From Venturia oleaginea (taxonomy: Eukaryota > Ascomycota > Dothideomycetes > Venturiales > Venturiaceae): 64,000 bases of DNA. The stretch spans positions 310,001 to 374,000 of the forward strand of contig JABMLP010000019.1 in the NCBI GenBank assembly GCA_013176395.1. Reading direction: 5' to 3'. Shown here piece after piece: positions 48,201 through 58,842 of this stretch. The notes below the pieces were generated by a model. The model saw only the letters and a list, made by a program, of their open reading frames with translations, searched no databases and was not told where the DNA came from. Every line of letters begins with the position of its first letter. Position 1 is the first letter of the stretch. A program made the translations under genes and the position numbers.

Positions 48201-48872
48201 CCACCTAACGACCCCTTAGCTCTCGCCCGAGCTCAGATCAATGTCCTTTCCATGTCAGGACAATGGGCACAATACTCCGATGACAAAGATGACCCGCCCT
48301 ACTTACCAATCGACTTCACACCTGAGGACGTTAAGAGAATCATGAAGAGAATGTACGATAAATCTGCAGATCGACGGACACTAGGTCTCAAATGTCGAGA
48401 AGTGGTGCTGCGCAGTTTCCACGGAAATCGATACCTCCGCGAACACGAACAAATGTACTGGATCCAATGGCGCCTCGCACACATGCGCACTGACGAAACT
48501 CTCACCGCCGAAATGAACGCGAATGTTCGCTTCGGCATCCCCGCCGAGATCCGTTGCGAGACCCACGAAGACGAAGATGATGAAACGGCCGCGTTGGTGG
48601 AGGAGTACGGCAATGTTAGCAAGCAGATGCTTAAGAAATATAGGTGGCAAGATTTCGAGAAGAAAAAGGTCGTCAAGAAGAAGAACAAGAAGAAGATTGA
48701 GGAGAATGCGAGAGCGAAGAAGGGAAACTCGCTGGAAGCTTTCAGGACTGGTGGCCAAAAAAGACTTGGTTCCAAGGTCAACCTCGGTATTATGAGTCCT
48801 CAATTGACCAGAAGCCCGAGGACGAGGGATGTGGAACATGCTTGGGATCTGTGGGATACTGGAAGGAGATGA
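39239..48872 (+). CDS. gtb3: Giant membrane-spanning GT4 glycosyltransferase (Gtb3-like GAG synthase)
   Basis: Eight exons: 39239-39487, 39541-40824, 40880-42774, 42827-43430, 43482-44632, 44678-47536, 47591-47865, 47941-48872. They sum to 9249 nt, an uninterrupted frame of 3082 residues. Order: one TM near residue 44-62; a Ser/Pro-rich disordered part (100-330); an alpha/beta domain of unknown type (about 330-510); a mostly helical part; two groups of roughly six membrane spans (about 1010-1210 and 1350-1570); one or two further spans (about 1895-1970); then a C-terminal GT4 domain. In it, DVGCWPDAPGGVSNC (near 2396) is the N-lobe and EGLPLAIGEAALTG (near 2815) is the EX7E nucleotide-sugar motif of the C-lobe. 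The tail is acidic, then Lys-rich. Gtb3 is held to polymerise GAG from UDP-Gal and UDP-GalNAc at the plasma membrane. Splicing between 42774 and 42827 is needed to keep the frame. Confidence 0.9.
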
Positions 48873-49556
48873 TTGATTATACATATGGGCAATTGGGTTT
48901 TCTTTTTTTCCACACTTCTTTGCATAGCCAGGGAAAGGCATGCGGGGATTGGGTTTTTGATGCATCAGCGGGATTGGTAAAAGTGTGGGATTGTATTGGG
49001 AACTGCATTCACTTTTGGAGTTTTCGTTTTCCTTGTTTTCTGGCGTTTTAAGGGAGAGGGACAGTTCTTGTTCTTGGACTTGAAGAGTGTTTCTTATTGG
49101 GCTGAAGGATTTTTGCGCCCGGATTGCAGCATACAGCAATGGTCGCGTGAGCAGCAATAGTAATAGTAAAGAATAATACGTTACTTGGTCTTAGCCTTCT
49201 TCCTGATTGAAGAGTGGACTCCTTTCACAATGTGAATGTCACGTTCATACATCACTTCCGGGTCAGTGCAACTTTTTTTAGCGTAAGTAAGTGACCTCAT
49301 CTGAGTACCACCCTCACTATATAGCTGACTTCTACCACTCAGATCCTTCTTCCTTAACACACCGAGTACACCATCTTCAAAAGTAGATCGAGGGACAAGT
49401 CCTTCCTGGAAGAACACCGCCAAAGCTTGCCGCCAGAGCGAGAGAAGCTGGCCTTCAAAAGGCACTCACTCTCGTCAACTGAATGGTTGGTACCAATCCT
49501 TTAGTATTGGTATTGATTGCCGCTAACAAATCACTCAGGCAAACTCCTCGGAGAAT
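48873..49556. other. Intergenic region with one unassigned minus-strand frame
   Basis: A 94-codon frame at 49181-49465 (minus) opens with GTG, lacks an ATG and ends IRKKAKTK; it could be the last exon of a small gene but I cannot build the rest. Otherwise nothing is recognisable. Confidence 0.35.
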
Positions 49557-50327
49557 ATGCCTAGCGGGTCCAGCACGGTCTCAGCACTGGCCGACGAGGA
49601 ACTGGTCCACACCCTCATTTTCATGTCGAAAGAAGAGGTCGGGAAGATGAAGGTGGCAGATCTCCAACTTCGCATTCGCGGCATCAAAAGTCTGAGCTAC
49701 TTTTATACTGGTACGACAAAGAAGACCATCGTTGAGGTTTATATGAGGTGGCAAAGGTGTATGCAAGCTCTCCAGTTCCAGAACATCAACATCGAAGTTT
49801 TCCTGATGCCGACGGGTACAACGGTAGCAGGCGCTACAAACATTGCGCCAAACACAAACGTCAAGCGCTCCGGTGAACCAATGAAGAAGGAGGAAGAGAA
49901 GAAGATCAAGTTCGACAGTCCACCAAGCAAACCTCCCAGTCTTGCAGCACTTCTCAAAGCACAATCAAACACAAAGACCAAGATGGAGCAACTGGAGACC
50001 GAAGTCGAAGACATGGAAGCCAAACTGAGGAAACGTCGTGCCGACCTCTCCTCTGCAAGACTGGAAAAGGAGATGCACAAAACGGAAGTTCATAAGCTTG
50101 TCCAAGAGGTCAAGAAGAAAGTCGATGCGCGAACTTGAGCAACTATGCTGGGTTGGAACAAATTAGATCAGGAACGACGGGCTTGGGAGTTTGAGACGAA
50201 GGAGAAATGGCAGGATTATATTGACGCTCGCTGCCTTCAGGATACTCTCTCGCAATTTCAAGAGAAGGGGGGAAGATTGATAGAGTCGGAGCTGGCAGAA
50301 TTGGCGAGGTTTGAGGCGGGATGTTAA
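49557..50327 (+). pseudogene. Coiled-coil hypothetical protein, one in-frame stop
   Basis: The frame starts at ATG 49557 and is open to TGA 50136-50138 (193 residues). It then continues in the same frame for 62 more codons of similar charged sequence to TAA at 50325-50327. So either a 193-residue protein ends here or a CGA-to-TGA change truncated a 256-residue one. Residues 100-140 hold a Lys/Glu patch and PPSKPPSLAALLKAQ. After that comes a strong heptad coiled coil (MEQLETEVEDMEAKLRKRRA). No family is recognised. Similar coiled-coil frames follow downstream. Confidence 0.5.
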
Positions 50328-50551
50328 GGGTGACTGGACTTTCGGAATCGTGGCGTTGGGGATTGTGTGCTTATTTCCTCCAGATTCAATGGGTGATCTG
50401 ATCCTGGACAAAATTTGATGGGATTTGCATGATATCATTCAAAATCTTTTATGCGTTTGCTTGGTCAGCTTGTACTGCTCATGCTGGCTGTACATTGGGC
50501 GTCATCGTTCAGCACTACAGAGTCACCATCTCAAGACCTCGATTAACTCTC

Positions 50552-51083
50552 ATGATCATGGCATCCACAGTGAGTCTATACCCTCCAAAACTCTTGATCC
50601 CAAAGGACTCATTCTTCAAGCAGCTCAATGGTGGGGTTAGCACACCCACGAACGGTACGAAAAGAACCTCAGACGATTCACTCATTCACGCACAACCGGC
50701 AGCCAAGAAAATCGATCAAGAGAAAGTCCCATCTAAGTCCCCAAGCGTCCGCCTTCCCAGGCTTCTTCTCAACGAAGCTGAAGCCCAGAAGATCAAGTCT
50801 GGCAGTTAGAGGACAGTTTGGTGAAAGAGAAGAAATATGCAGCTAGGCATAAAACTGTGATTAAACAAGAATTAGAGGCAGAGACGGAGCGCGTCAAAGC
50901 TGAGATCAGAGTTGAGATTCGAGAGCTCGTTGTGTTGGAGGCTGAGGTGTCGGAGGCTGAGGTGTCGGAGGCTGAGGTGTCGGAGCTGAGGTGTCGGAGG
51001 CTGAGGTGTCGGAGGCTGAGGATTCTGCGCTGAATGGCCGAATGGTCGAGAAGAAGAGGTACATTGTGGTTCTTAGGGAATGA
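50552..51083 (+). pseudogene. Decayed coiled-coil hypothetical gene with 15-bp repeats
   Basis: The frame starts at ATG 50552 (MIMASTVSLYPPK), reaches a stop near 50807 after an LLNEAEAQKIKSG segment, and resumes in another frame (LEDSLVKEKKYAARHK) with a helical charged stretch. It then runs into a GAGGCTGAGGTGTCG array (50938-51020) coding EAEVS repeats. One array unit is 14 instead of 15 nt and shifts the frame again; the last segment closes at TGA 51081-51083. Two indels therefore separate it from an intact gene. The PSKSPSVRLPRLLL segment resembles PSKPPSLAALLKAQ of the gene just upstream, so they may be paralogues. Confidence 0.5.
50938..51020 (+). repeat. 15-bp coding minisatellite
   Basis: Five and a half copies of GAGGCTGAGGTGTCG. 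The fourth (50983-50996) has lost one G and so disrupts the reading frame. Confidence 0.9.
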
Positions 51084-51519
51084 GAGAAGGTGTATGAGGG
51101 TGATCTACTGGCTTTTGATGAGGTGACTTCGTTGCTGGTGGCGGAGTTTGGACTTGGAAGACTGCTTAAGGAGGTTTGAAATGTCTAGTTTGGACTTGTT
51201 TAGAACGTCTTTGGTCTCAGTTGTGTTGGATTGTTCTGAGCTTGATTTAGTTGAAAATATGAAGGTTGGGCCTGGGCGTTGGGAATACTTCTATCGATCA
51301 CAGTTCTTAGGTAATGCTGAAGGCTGGGTAACAGCTCTTTGAGCCCCAATAGCTGGGTAAGTATCTGACAGATAGATAAAACCCACTTCTCGTCTGAATC
51401 AAGGTCTCAACCTTACACCACTTCTCTATTTTACGATATCAGCTTCAACAAAGGTATTCATGGGTCGAAATGATATATAGGATAATGACTTATAGTTTGA
51501 ACGGGAACAGGCCACCACC

Positions 51520-52179
51520 ATGAATGACCCCAACGACTCCTCTTCCGGCAACAAGTGTCCAAGCACAATCCTCATCGAAGACGACGAGTCTATTAAGAGG
51601 GCAAAGACCGCAACCATGTCTTCCGCCGAAGAGACCATGAACGAAGTTGATGTCTTCGAGAAGCTCTTGAAAACGGAGTTTCAAAGGGCCTCGAGAGTTA
51701 CCAGAGTACAAGAAGAGCTGGGTAAAAAAACAGCGCAGCTCGACCAAGCCAAGGAGAAACTAGATCTAGCTCAGCAAGACTTCAAGTTGGCAAAGCAGGA
51801 GTCTGACCAAGTCGTCCTAGAAGAGGGTAAACGGAAGAACGCTGTCAGGGATGCAATCAATGATAAGTTGGACGAGACAAGGGGACTAAAACCGAAGGCT
51901 CGAACTCGTCTGAACCCCCATCGAGGTCAAGTGACGATTTTCACAAATCAGATCGCGAAATTGCAGAAAAGATTGACAGCATCGGAGGGGCAGGTTTCAG
52001 ATCGTATTCATGCGCATCTCAGTCACTATCAGGAATTGATGTTGGGACGGCAGAGAGAAATTGAAGAGTTGGATAGAAAAATTGGAGCGTATGAGAGTGC
52101 TCTGAAGATGCTGGATTCGGAGAATGTTGTACTGGAGGGGGTGTTGACTATCGCAATGGTGATGAAAGCAGATCTCTGA
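51520..52179 (+). CDS. Coiled-coil hypothetical protein
   Basis: Intact 219-residue frame from ATG 51520 to TGA 52177-52179. After a Ser/Asp-rich N-terminus with a KRAKTATMSS basic patch, residues 45-125 and 140-205 are charged, heptad-rich and predicted coiled coil (VQEELGKKTAQLDQAKEKLD). I recognise no domain or enzyme motif. The size, basic patch and coiled coil resemble the two damaged frames upstream, which suggests a small local family. Confidence 0.6.
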   Translation: MNDPNDSSSGNKCPSTILIEDDESIKRAKTATMSSAEETMNEVDVFEKLLKTEFQRASRVTRVQEELGKKTAQLDQAKEKLDLAQQDFKLAKQESDQVVLEEGKRKNAVRDAINDKLDETRGLKPKARTRLNPHRGQVTIFTNQIAKLQKRLTASEGQVSDRIHAHLSHYQELMLGRQREIEELDRKIGAYESALKMLDSENVVLEGVLTIAMVMKADL

Positions 52180-53311
52180 GCAGGAATACGCTGTTTGGTG
52201 AGCTATGAGGGATGGAAAGGGAGGGGAGATGTGCTATTTTATTCTGGTACTGTACCGAGATCTGGTGCCAACGGGAAATATGGGGCGACTTGTATGGGTC
52301 GAAACAGTGAAACTTGACAGGCTCACTTTGTCAGTATTATCTGGAGTTTCCGAGGAGATTTGACCTTCTTAACCCTTGAACTCGTCCTTGCAAATTTTTC
52401 TCCCTCGATGACCAACCTGAGCAACAACTCAAGACGACAATGGCATCAAACACCAAACGGCCTGGCGGGACCCTCGACAAAAACGAAGATGAAACGGAAT
52501 TGAGAAGGAGAAGGCGAGGAGACAATCGTAGCTCAATAGGTTGGTAGGTCTATAAGCCGATATGAAAGGTTGGAGAATAAGTCGATATCAAAGTGATTGC
52601 GCGGCTAAGTCTCCAATTTTTCTTAACTGACGGCCCCAGGAGTAAGCGATCGATGGCATCGAGGGTAGTAAAGATAGCATAGGACCCCCAACAACCAATA
52701 ATCTGACTGTTTAGGGATGAAACAGCTTGCGTATCTCGTGTAGCCAAAGGTCTACCCACGTCCATGACCAACCAGTATGCAAAATTGGTGACAGAGATTC
52801 ACGATCTAACTCATTTTTTCCTCAATTAAGCGGGACTGCCCGTACAATACAAGACTGCTCCCGTACCTCCTCCCGTACAGCAAGAAACCGCACTGCGGTG
52901 GCACTGCCCATCTCGTTAGCAGATCGAACCCATAAGGTGTAAAGAAGACTCAACGTTTTGAATGCAACCACCCTTGGCATTTGCATAAGTCTTATCACAC
53001 TAGCGTCAAGTCAGCCCCAAGCTTATCAGGATAAAAGGATATAAACCGTACGTTCTCAAATTTACAATCAAAAGGTGGATTGGTGCATAGTATCTGGGCT
53101 GCGACGTTTTGGAGAAGGACGAGGCTAACGAGGGTGGTAGTAAGGAAACGCATTGTTGGAGATTACGAAGATATGTAAGGAAACAAACTTGAAGGTGTTT
53201 ATCACTGAATTGCAAGACACAATAACTATACTTAAACTTATCTAGCCCACTTCTCATATCTCGGTCCGCAGATCTGGCCGCTCCCTAAGCCCTAAGCACT
53301 CTACTGTGGTA
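52180..53311. other. Intergenic region left of the mariner element
   Basis: No supported gene. A 35-codon frame begins at the ATG at 52440 and is rich in Arg, but it has no features to justify a call. Confidence 0.35.
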
Positions 53312-54599
53312 GCCGGCCGATGTATTGTTAGTATGGTGGCTTAAGCCATCGGCCAAGGGTCTTGTATATAACATGTAATGATGTATTACTTAAGCTACCA
53401 CTTCGTATGCCCACCCTGGGCATTGATTACATCTTGACATCGTGTACTCATACTAGCTACAAAATCTTGGAGTTGCAGTTCTGTTGTTGCCTCCCATGCC
53501 TCCTTCACTGCTATCCGAAGCTGGTTATAAGAAAGCTGTTTATCACCCCACTTATTTTCAACATAGTCCTTCATTAGATTCCATACTGCCTCAATTGGGT
53601 TCAAATCTGGAGAGTATGCAGGCCAGAAGATTGGTGTAATCCCTCGCTCTCTAAGCTCCTGAAAAGTCTCGCCAGCAGCATGCCCAGGAGCACCATCCTG
53701 CATAAGCTGGAGACCTGGATTTATCCGTAGTCACCCATCAATAACAAGTACCGTACGATCACAGTATGAGCGCTGGTTAATTAAACCCCAATCTTTCTCC
53801 CAGAAGAGACAAGGCCCCTTTTGGGTACCGCTAAAACAGCCCCAGAACATCCAACCACGCCGCTTCCGGATCTTATCAACTACACAAGTATTATCTAGCT
53901 CTTCACCAGATTGCCGAGTAACCTATTGCTTGCGATGCATCCCTCCTGTCACTCAAGTCTCATCAGTCCATAATATAGTATTCCATTGCTCTTGAGTCCA
54001 ATTGACGTGTGCGAGAGCCCATTCAAGGCGTATTGCTTTATTTCGTTCTGAGAGAGGAGGTTTTGCTCGAGCAACGTATCGTTTAAAGCCATGCTTTCGG
54101 AGGGCATTTCGTATAGCATAGTCTCCTACTTCCCAAGATGCAAAGGGACCAGTAGCGAGGTGGAGGTAGGACATCAACCGGTTTGTTCGTGAGTAGCGAA
54201 TAAAGGTGATAAGCTCCTCAATCTGCTCCTCTGAGAGAAAAGGATCTCGGCCTTTCCGTTTCTTTGGCGTAGTTTGTTCGGCTTGGCACGTATTCCGGAC
54301 CTGCCTCTGCGTGACTTTGAGGTGGTTGACGATGTGCTCGTAAGTCCAGCCAATATCTCGGAGGGTTCTGACTTGTAAACGCTCATCGCGTGAAAGATCT
54401 GGTTGTTTTTGGCGTACAGAGGGCATTTTGGTGGTATACACAAGCCAAGTATGCCTTTAGGAACACGTCGGTAGAGTATAAAATACAGTAACAACATATT
54501 ATCAAGTATACAGGCGAGGGGGCTCATTGGCAGCATAATATGCGCTAAAATTGTAAGCCCCCTGGCTGGTGGCGGCGTACTAACAATATATCGGCCGGC
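53312..54599 (-). mobile_element. Tc1/mariner DNA transposon, decayed
   Basis: The 1288-bp element is bounded by inverted repeats starting GCCGGCCGAT (53312-53340 and 54571-54599; first 23 bp match but for one base). TA precedes the left end (53310-53311), and CA follows the right (54600-54601), near the expected TA duplication. It carries one Tc1-like transposase with three in-frame stops. Confidence 0.9.
53395..54426 (-). pseudogene. Tc1-like DD34E transposase with three stops
   Basis: One frame from ATG 54424-54426 (MPSVRQKQPDL) to 53395 is interrupted by TGA 53953-53955, TAG 53923-53925 and TGA 53731-53733. Each could have been TGG, CAG or CGA before a G-to-A or C-to-T change. Paired helix-turn-helix (RDIGWTYEHIVNHLKVTQRQVRNTC) is at the N-terminus. 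WTDET, MQDGAPGH and SPDLNPIE give the catalytic triad, with 34 residues between the last Asp and Glu. The product would cut and paste at TA sites; this copy cannot. Confidence 0.92.
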
Positions 54600-57500
54600 C
54601 ATCACAGCATGATGCTCAGCGATTCGATAGTGTGAACCAAAATTAGAGCGAAAAGTACAATATCCCTTACTAAGTCGGATATACAATACATTGGTACATA
54701 TGGTCATCCTGCCACGTTTATTAGAAGAGAGTAACCTCCTGTGGTACGGCCCAAAGAACGTAAATTCACGTACCGTGCTTCCAAGAAACATGAGGACAAG
54801 AAACACATGATTTGCAAGTCGATCCAGACGATTTTCAAAAAAGTTCGAGTAGTTCCAGAATCGGAGAGTCTCCTCTGCGGGCATACACCCTGGCGATTTA
54901 TGCACAGGTAGAATCTGTCTCTTAACCCAGGTATTCATCGCGCTTTTAGCTACGAAAACGAGATAACAACTCTAAAATCACTCTACAACTACTCTAGAGC
55001 TACTAGGAATCTCGGGCCTAGTCTCAGCGTGGTGGAGCTACGGGACCTCTCAGACTCTACCGGTATTGTGGTTTTCGTGTGATGGAAGAATCTAAAATAA
55101 ACGTGAGTGATCGTCAAACTAGTACTTAGAATGTAAGAGTTCAACCCTCAAAGGTGTTTCGCAAGTGAGAGAAGACAGCTTGTATTTCAAGTATCTAAGT
55201 ACAAGGAAGACAGTGTAAGTACAGGAAGGATAGCTTGTATATATAATCCTCCTCTTACAAATAGATCCTTCTAGAAAGTATCTTTAAATGGAACATGACA
55301 GCTTGCAAAATAACAAGAGAACAATTGGAAATCCAGTCATGAATAAGCTAGGGAGAAGGATTCCATCCCTTAACATAGACTCGCCCACTAACGGTAAACG
55401 GTATAGAAAACACACTGGTCGTTTTCCTCAATTACTTGGAAAGAAAAGCAGTTTTATTACGGCTCGCCCTGTAGTTATAGAGTGTCCAATGAAATTCATA
55501 GGGGATAAGATAACAGGTCCTAATTAGAGCTTACAGACCTGGGCGTACCGTACGTCCGCTTTTCGAGTAATCAAGAAAACCAGCTAGTACTTTTCGTCTT
55601 GGTCGTCTGAGCACCAGTCTGACGACTACTCGCTTTTTTTTTAGATTCTTCGATTACTCACTTGAACTTCTTTGAAAGTAGGGTGGCGGAAACCTAAAAA
55701 GCGTTTCCGGAAAAAAGCGATAACGGCTTGATATGTACCAGCAAGATTCAGTCGTAAATATCATAGATATCAATACAGAGGATTTAGCTTCCCTCTTTTG
55801 TTCAGCCATATTTAGGTAGTTTCTCACCTAAATCCGGATCTGACCAGTATTCCACTATGGTAGGAATGATGGCAGCTTCTTACGCGATACATACGGATAC
55901 TTAGCGATAAGTGATGCATCAGGATATTTATCGGCGAGATTGACCAAAGAGCGGCTTTTATACCACTCTACTAAGTATTTGAAAATATAAGACAGCCAAG
56001 TATGAAAATCTTACCGTTCAAACAGGTCGCTTCACGTCGATTCGTCAATTGCACCTCAAACTTCCTATTAACATGTAACATAAAGTCCCCGGGATGATTG
56101 GAAGGTTAGTGAAACCCTTGGAAAATCCGGCGGACCCTGATCTGTCACTGCCTTAGCTGCTAAGAAAACACATTCAGTCGAGTTGCGTTTATACTCGTTG
56201 TCTCCATGAAAGTTCAACGATAACAAACCCCCGCACAGAAAAAAGGTTGCAACAGGGTTGTGGAATCTACTCCGGACGCCACAATAGACCTTGACTTCGT
56301 GAGATAAATTTGGGCAGATGCAAATAATGGAAGGAACAGGTACATCTAGCTCCCTGATATCAACAGCCAAACTCTTTAGTCCCTGGATATCTATGGTGAA
56401 TGGACGAATGCTAATACAAGACATACTAAGGAAACTTGAAGTCCACGACCGCAATTACTAATTAACTGTACTCGAACTACCACTCTAGATCGACACTATT
56501 ACATAGAACCAAGAACTGCCATAACCCACAGCTCTTAGTCCTTATACAACGATAGTATAGCCAAGACCATTGACAAGATGTCTTACACAGGAAGATAGGA
56601 CAGTTGAGCCGGACGGCGGTCATATCACTTCTCGCCGCCAATAAAAGTGACATGACCGGCTTCCTTATCGTTGTCCTTGGAATCGGTAAACCCTCTCTCG
56701 CCAATTCAAAACTTATCAAGAAGGCGGGAAACGATTCCACCTCTCCCTTTGCAACCTACTGTGGTAAATATTCCGGTGGTATCTTGAAAAGATCCTTGGC
56801 AGCAAGTAGCTGAATCCAAATCGTTACAATGCCCACATCTCCAACAAAAACTCTCCGTACACACGAGTAAACGATTTTTTCTTTCGCAGACGTTCATCTT
56901 ATCGTATCTTACTGGACTTTGTTGAACTACAACGAGTCAGCGGAATTGGATCGTTTAGATGGACAATGTAGACCAATCATCAGTACAACGACATTTGCAA
57001 AGCTAAATCGATCTACAAACCGAGCCGCAAACGCATTGGACTAGGACGATGACATGGAGTAGATGGAACACTAGTGAAGGAGAAGAAATGCTTTGTTGAA
57101 AACCTCAGGAACGATCAGGTTTGGAACGGACACCTCTGCAAGGTTTCCTTGCTTCAAAATAGTGCTGCGTAATACAATACTCACACAGACACCTGCCTAA
57201 CAAGTCATCCGACCAAACCGCTGAGCCCTTTCCGAGATCGTCTGTCTGAATCGTGTTAGTCCAAAAAGCAAAGCAAATCCGCGGAATCTACTCCTCGTCT
57301 AGGTTCGAATTGCTGATAACTATCGATGGTCGCCTTGGGCGGCGAGAGAAGTGGCAGTTGAAAGGGGGGGCGAGAATGAAATCACCTAGTGCATTAACTC
57401 GTATTTATGCTTGTGTTGATGTGAAATCCATCTCCAGGTCCGCAGGAATACTGCTCGAGACGAATGAGAACGAAAACTACGCAGTGCTTTTACTCCTGTG

Positions 57501-57674
57501 TGTTTCTGTGCCAGTATAATGATCCAATTCCAGATCCTTGGAATTACTACTCAACACAACCCAGAGTCAGTATAACATCACATCACCAACTCACAACTCA
57601 CCCACCAACCCTCGGCCCAATCGTATATAATCACCAGAAACCCTCTACCACTCTTACACCTACAACCACACAAA
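54600..57674. other. Long gene-poor, AT-rich interval
   Basis: Three kilobases with no gene I can support. Short frames on both strands look random. Near 55130-55260 an AGACAGCTTGTAT.. motif recurs, suggesting old repeat DNA. An imperfect fold-back lies at 55565-55659 (GAGTAATCAAGAA against TTCTTCGATTACTC), with inner GTCGTC/GACGAC arms. Confidence 0.4.
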
Positions 57675-58397
57675 ATGGCAAACCAAGTACGTTCCCCCCA
57701 GACATACGAAGCCCTCAACTTCCCCTCCTAACGAGCATCCGAGCCAATCGACGCCGACAACCTCTCCACCCACCTCCACCGCGTCCAGAAAGCCAACAAA
57801 AACCGCCAAAAACCGCGCTCCGAAATCCTCTCCAAAATCAGAGCAGAGCTAGCTACTGCAAAAACAGCCACAATCCCAACCCAAACCCAAGACCTCCAAA
57901 CCGCCCTGGAACAATGCAAGGAAGTAAAACCCCTCCAAATCGAAAAGTTTGACAGCAGCAAAGACCCCCGCAACCATAGCTCGTCACTCGCTACAAGCCA
58001 AGAAACGCGCCGCCAAGCAGGCAAAGGCCGATTACCGCCGGAGCATCCAATTCAGGGCCGCATATAATCATCGATGGCACTGCGGCGAGGTTGCGACGGA
58101 GGCCATGCTCGCCATGCGTACGGCGGACCAGGAAGTAAAGGCCAAGCAACGTACTGTCAAGCAGGCAGAAACTCGGCTGAATGATAGTATTGAGAAGAGG
58201 CCGAGATGGAGACGGAAACATGGAGACTCCAAAAGATCAACAGCGTGCTGGGGAAGCTCGAGACGGGAGAGGAGTTGAGCGAAGAGGACGTAGAGAAGCT
58301 AGAGGCAATTTCTAGAGCCGGAAGAAGACGGGGCTTGAAAGAATATATGAATCTGACGAATGACATGCGATTAAAGACACTGTCAAAGAAGCTGTGA
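57675..58397 (+). pseudogene. Decayed coiled-coil hypothetical gene
   Basis: Sense-like coding can be followed from ATG 57675 (MANQ), past TAA near 57729, in one frame to about 57948 (LSTHLHRVQKANKNRQK). It then continues in the next frame (RHSLQAKKRAAKQAKADYRRS..) to about 58195 and back in the first frame (METETWRLQKINSVLGKLETG) to TGA 58395-58397. Short introns do not explain the last switch, so I read it as frameshift decay. The predicted protein would be basic and helical with coiled coils, like the frames at 49.5-52.2 kb. The family is unknown. Confidence 0.5.
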
Positions 58398-58842
58398 TAT
58401 AAATAAGCAACATCGTCAAGAAAGCAATTGTGCCATCCTACGAGTGATTATCATGTTTCCAGTGGCGACTAAAACAAAAGCAACCAATGCACTCACCTCG
58501 CAAGGGAAACTAGGTACTTCTAATGTCTATGTACACAACCGTATCAGCCTCTAGCCATAAGCTACACATATTCTCAAAGAAAACCATAGAACGCGGGACG
58601 TTCCCATCAATCTGCACTCAAGCCAACGCGTTACTCCTCTGAACTTAAACTCCGACTCCAACACCTCCTTCATAACATCATTCTCTCATCAATGCAACAA
58701 TGACAACAAGAATTTTCATAAGCCACCCAATGTAAATCATAACATGAGAGAAGCGGCCACAGCGCCGTGCGAACGAAAGCAAGCGGAACCCCCAATGCAA
58801 ACAAAACGCTAATCAGAAAAGACGTATCAGCGCGATTGAGAA
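58398..58842. other. Convergent intergenic region
   Basis: Non-coding, including the 3' side of the disordered-protein gene. Nothing recognisable. Confidence 0.4.
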
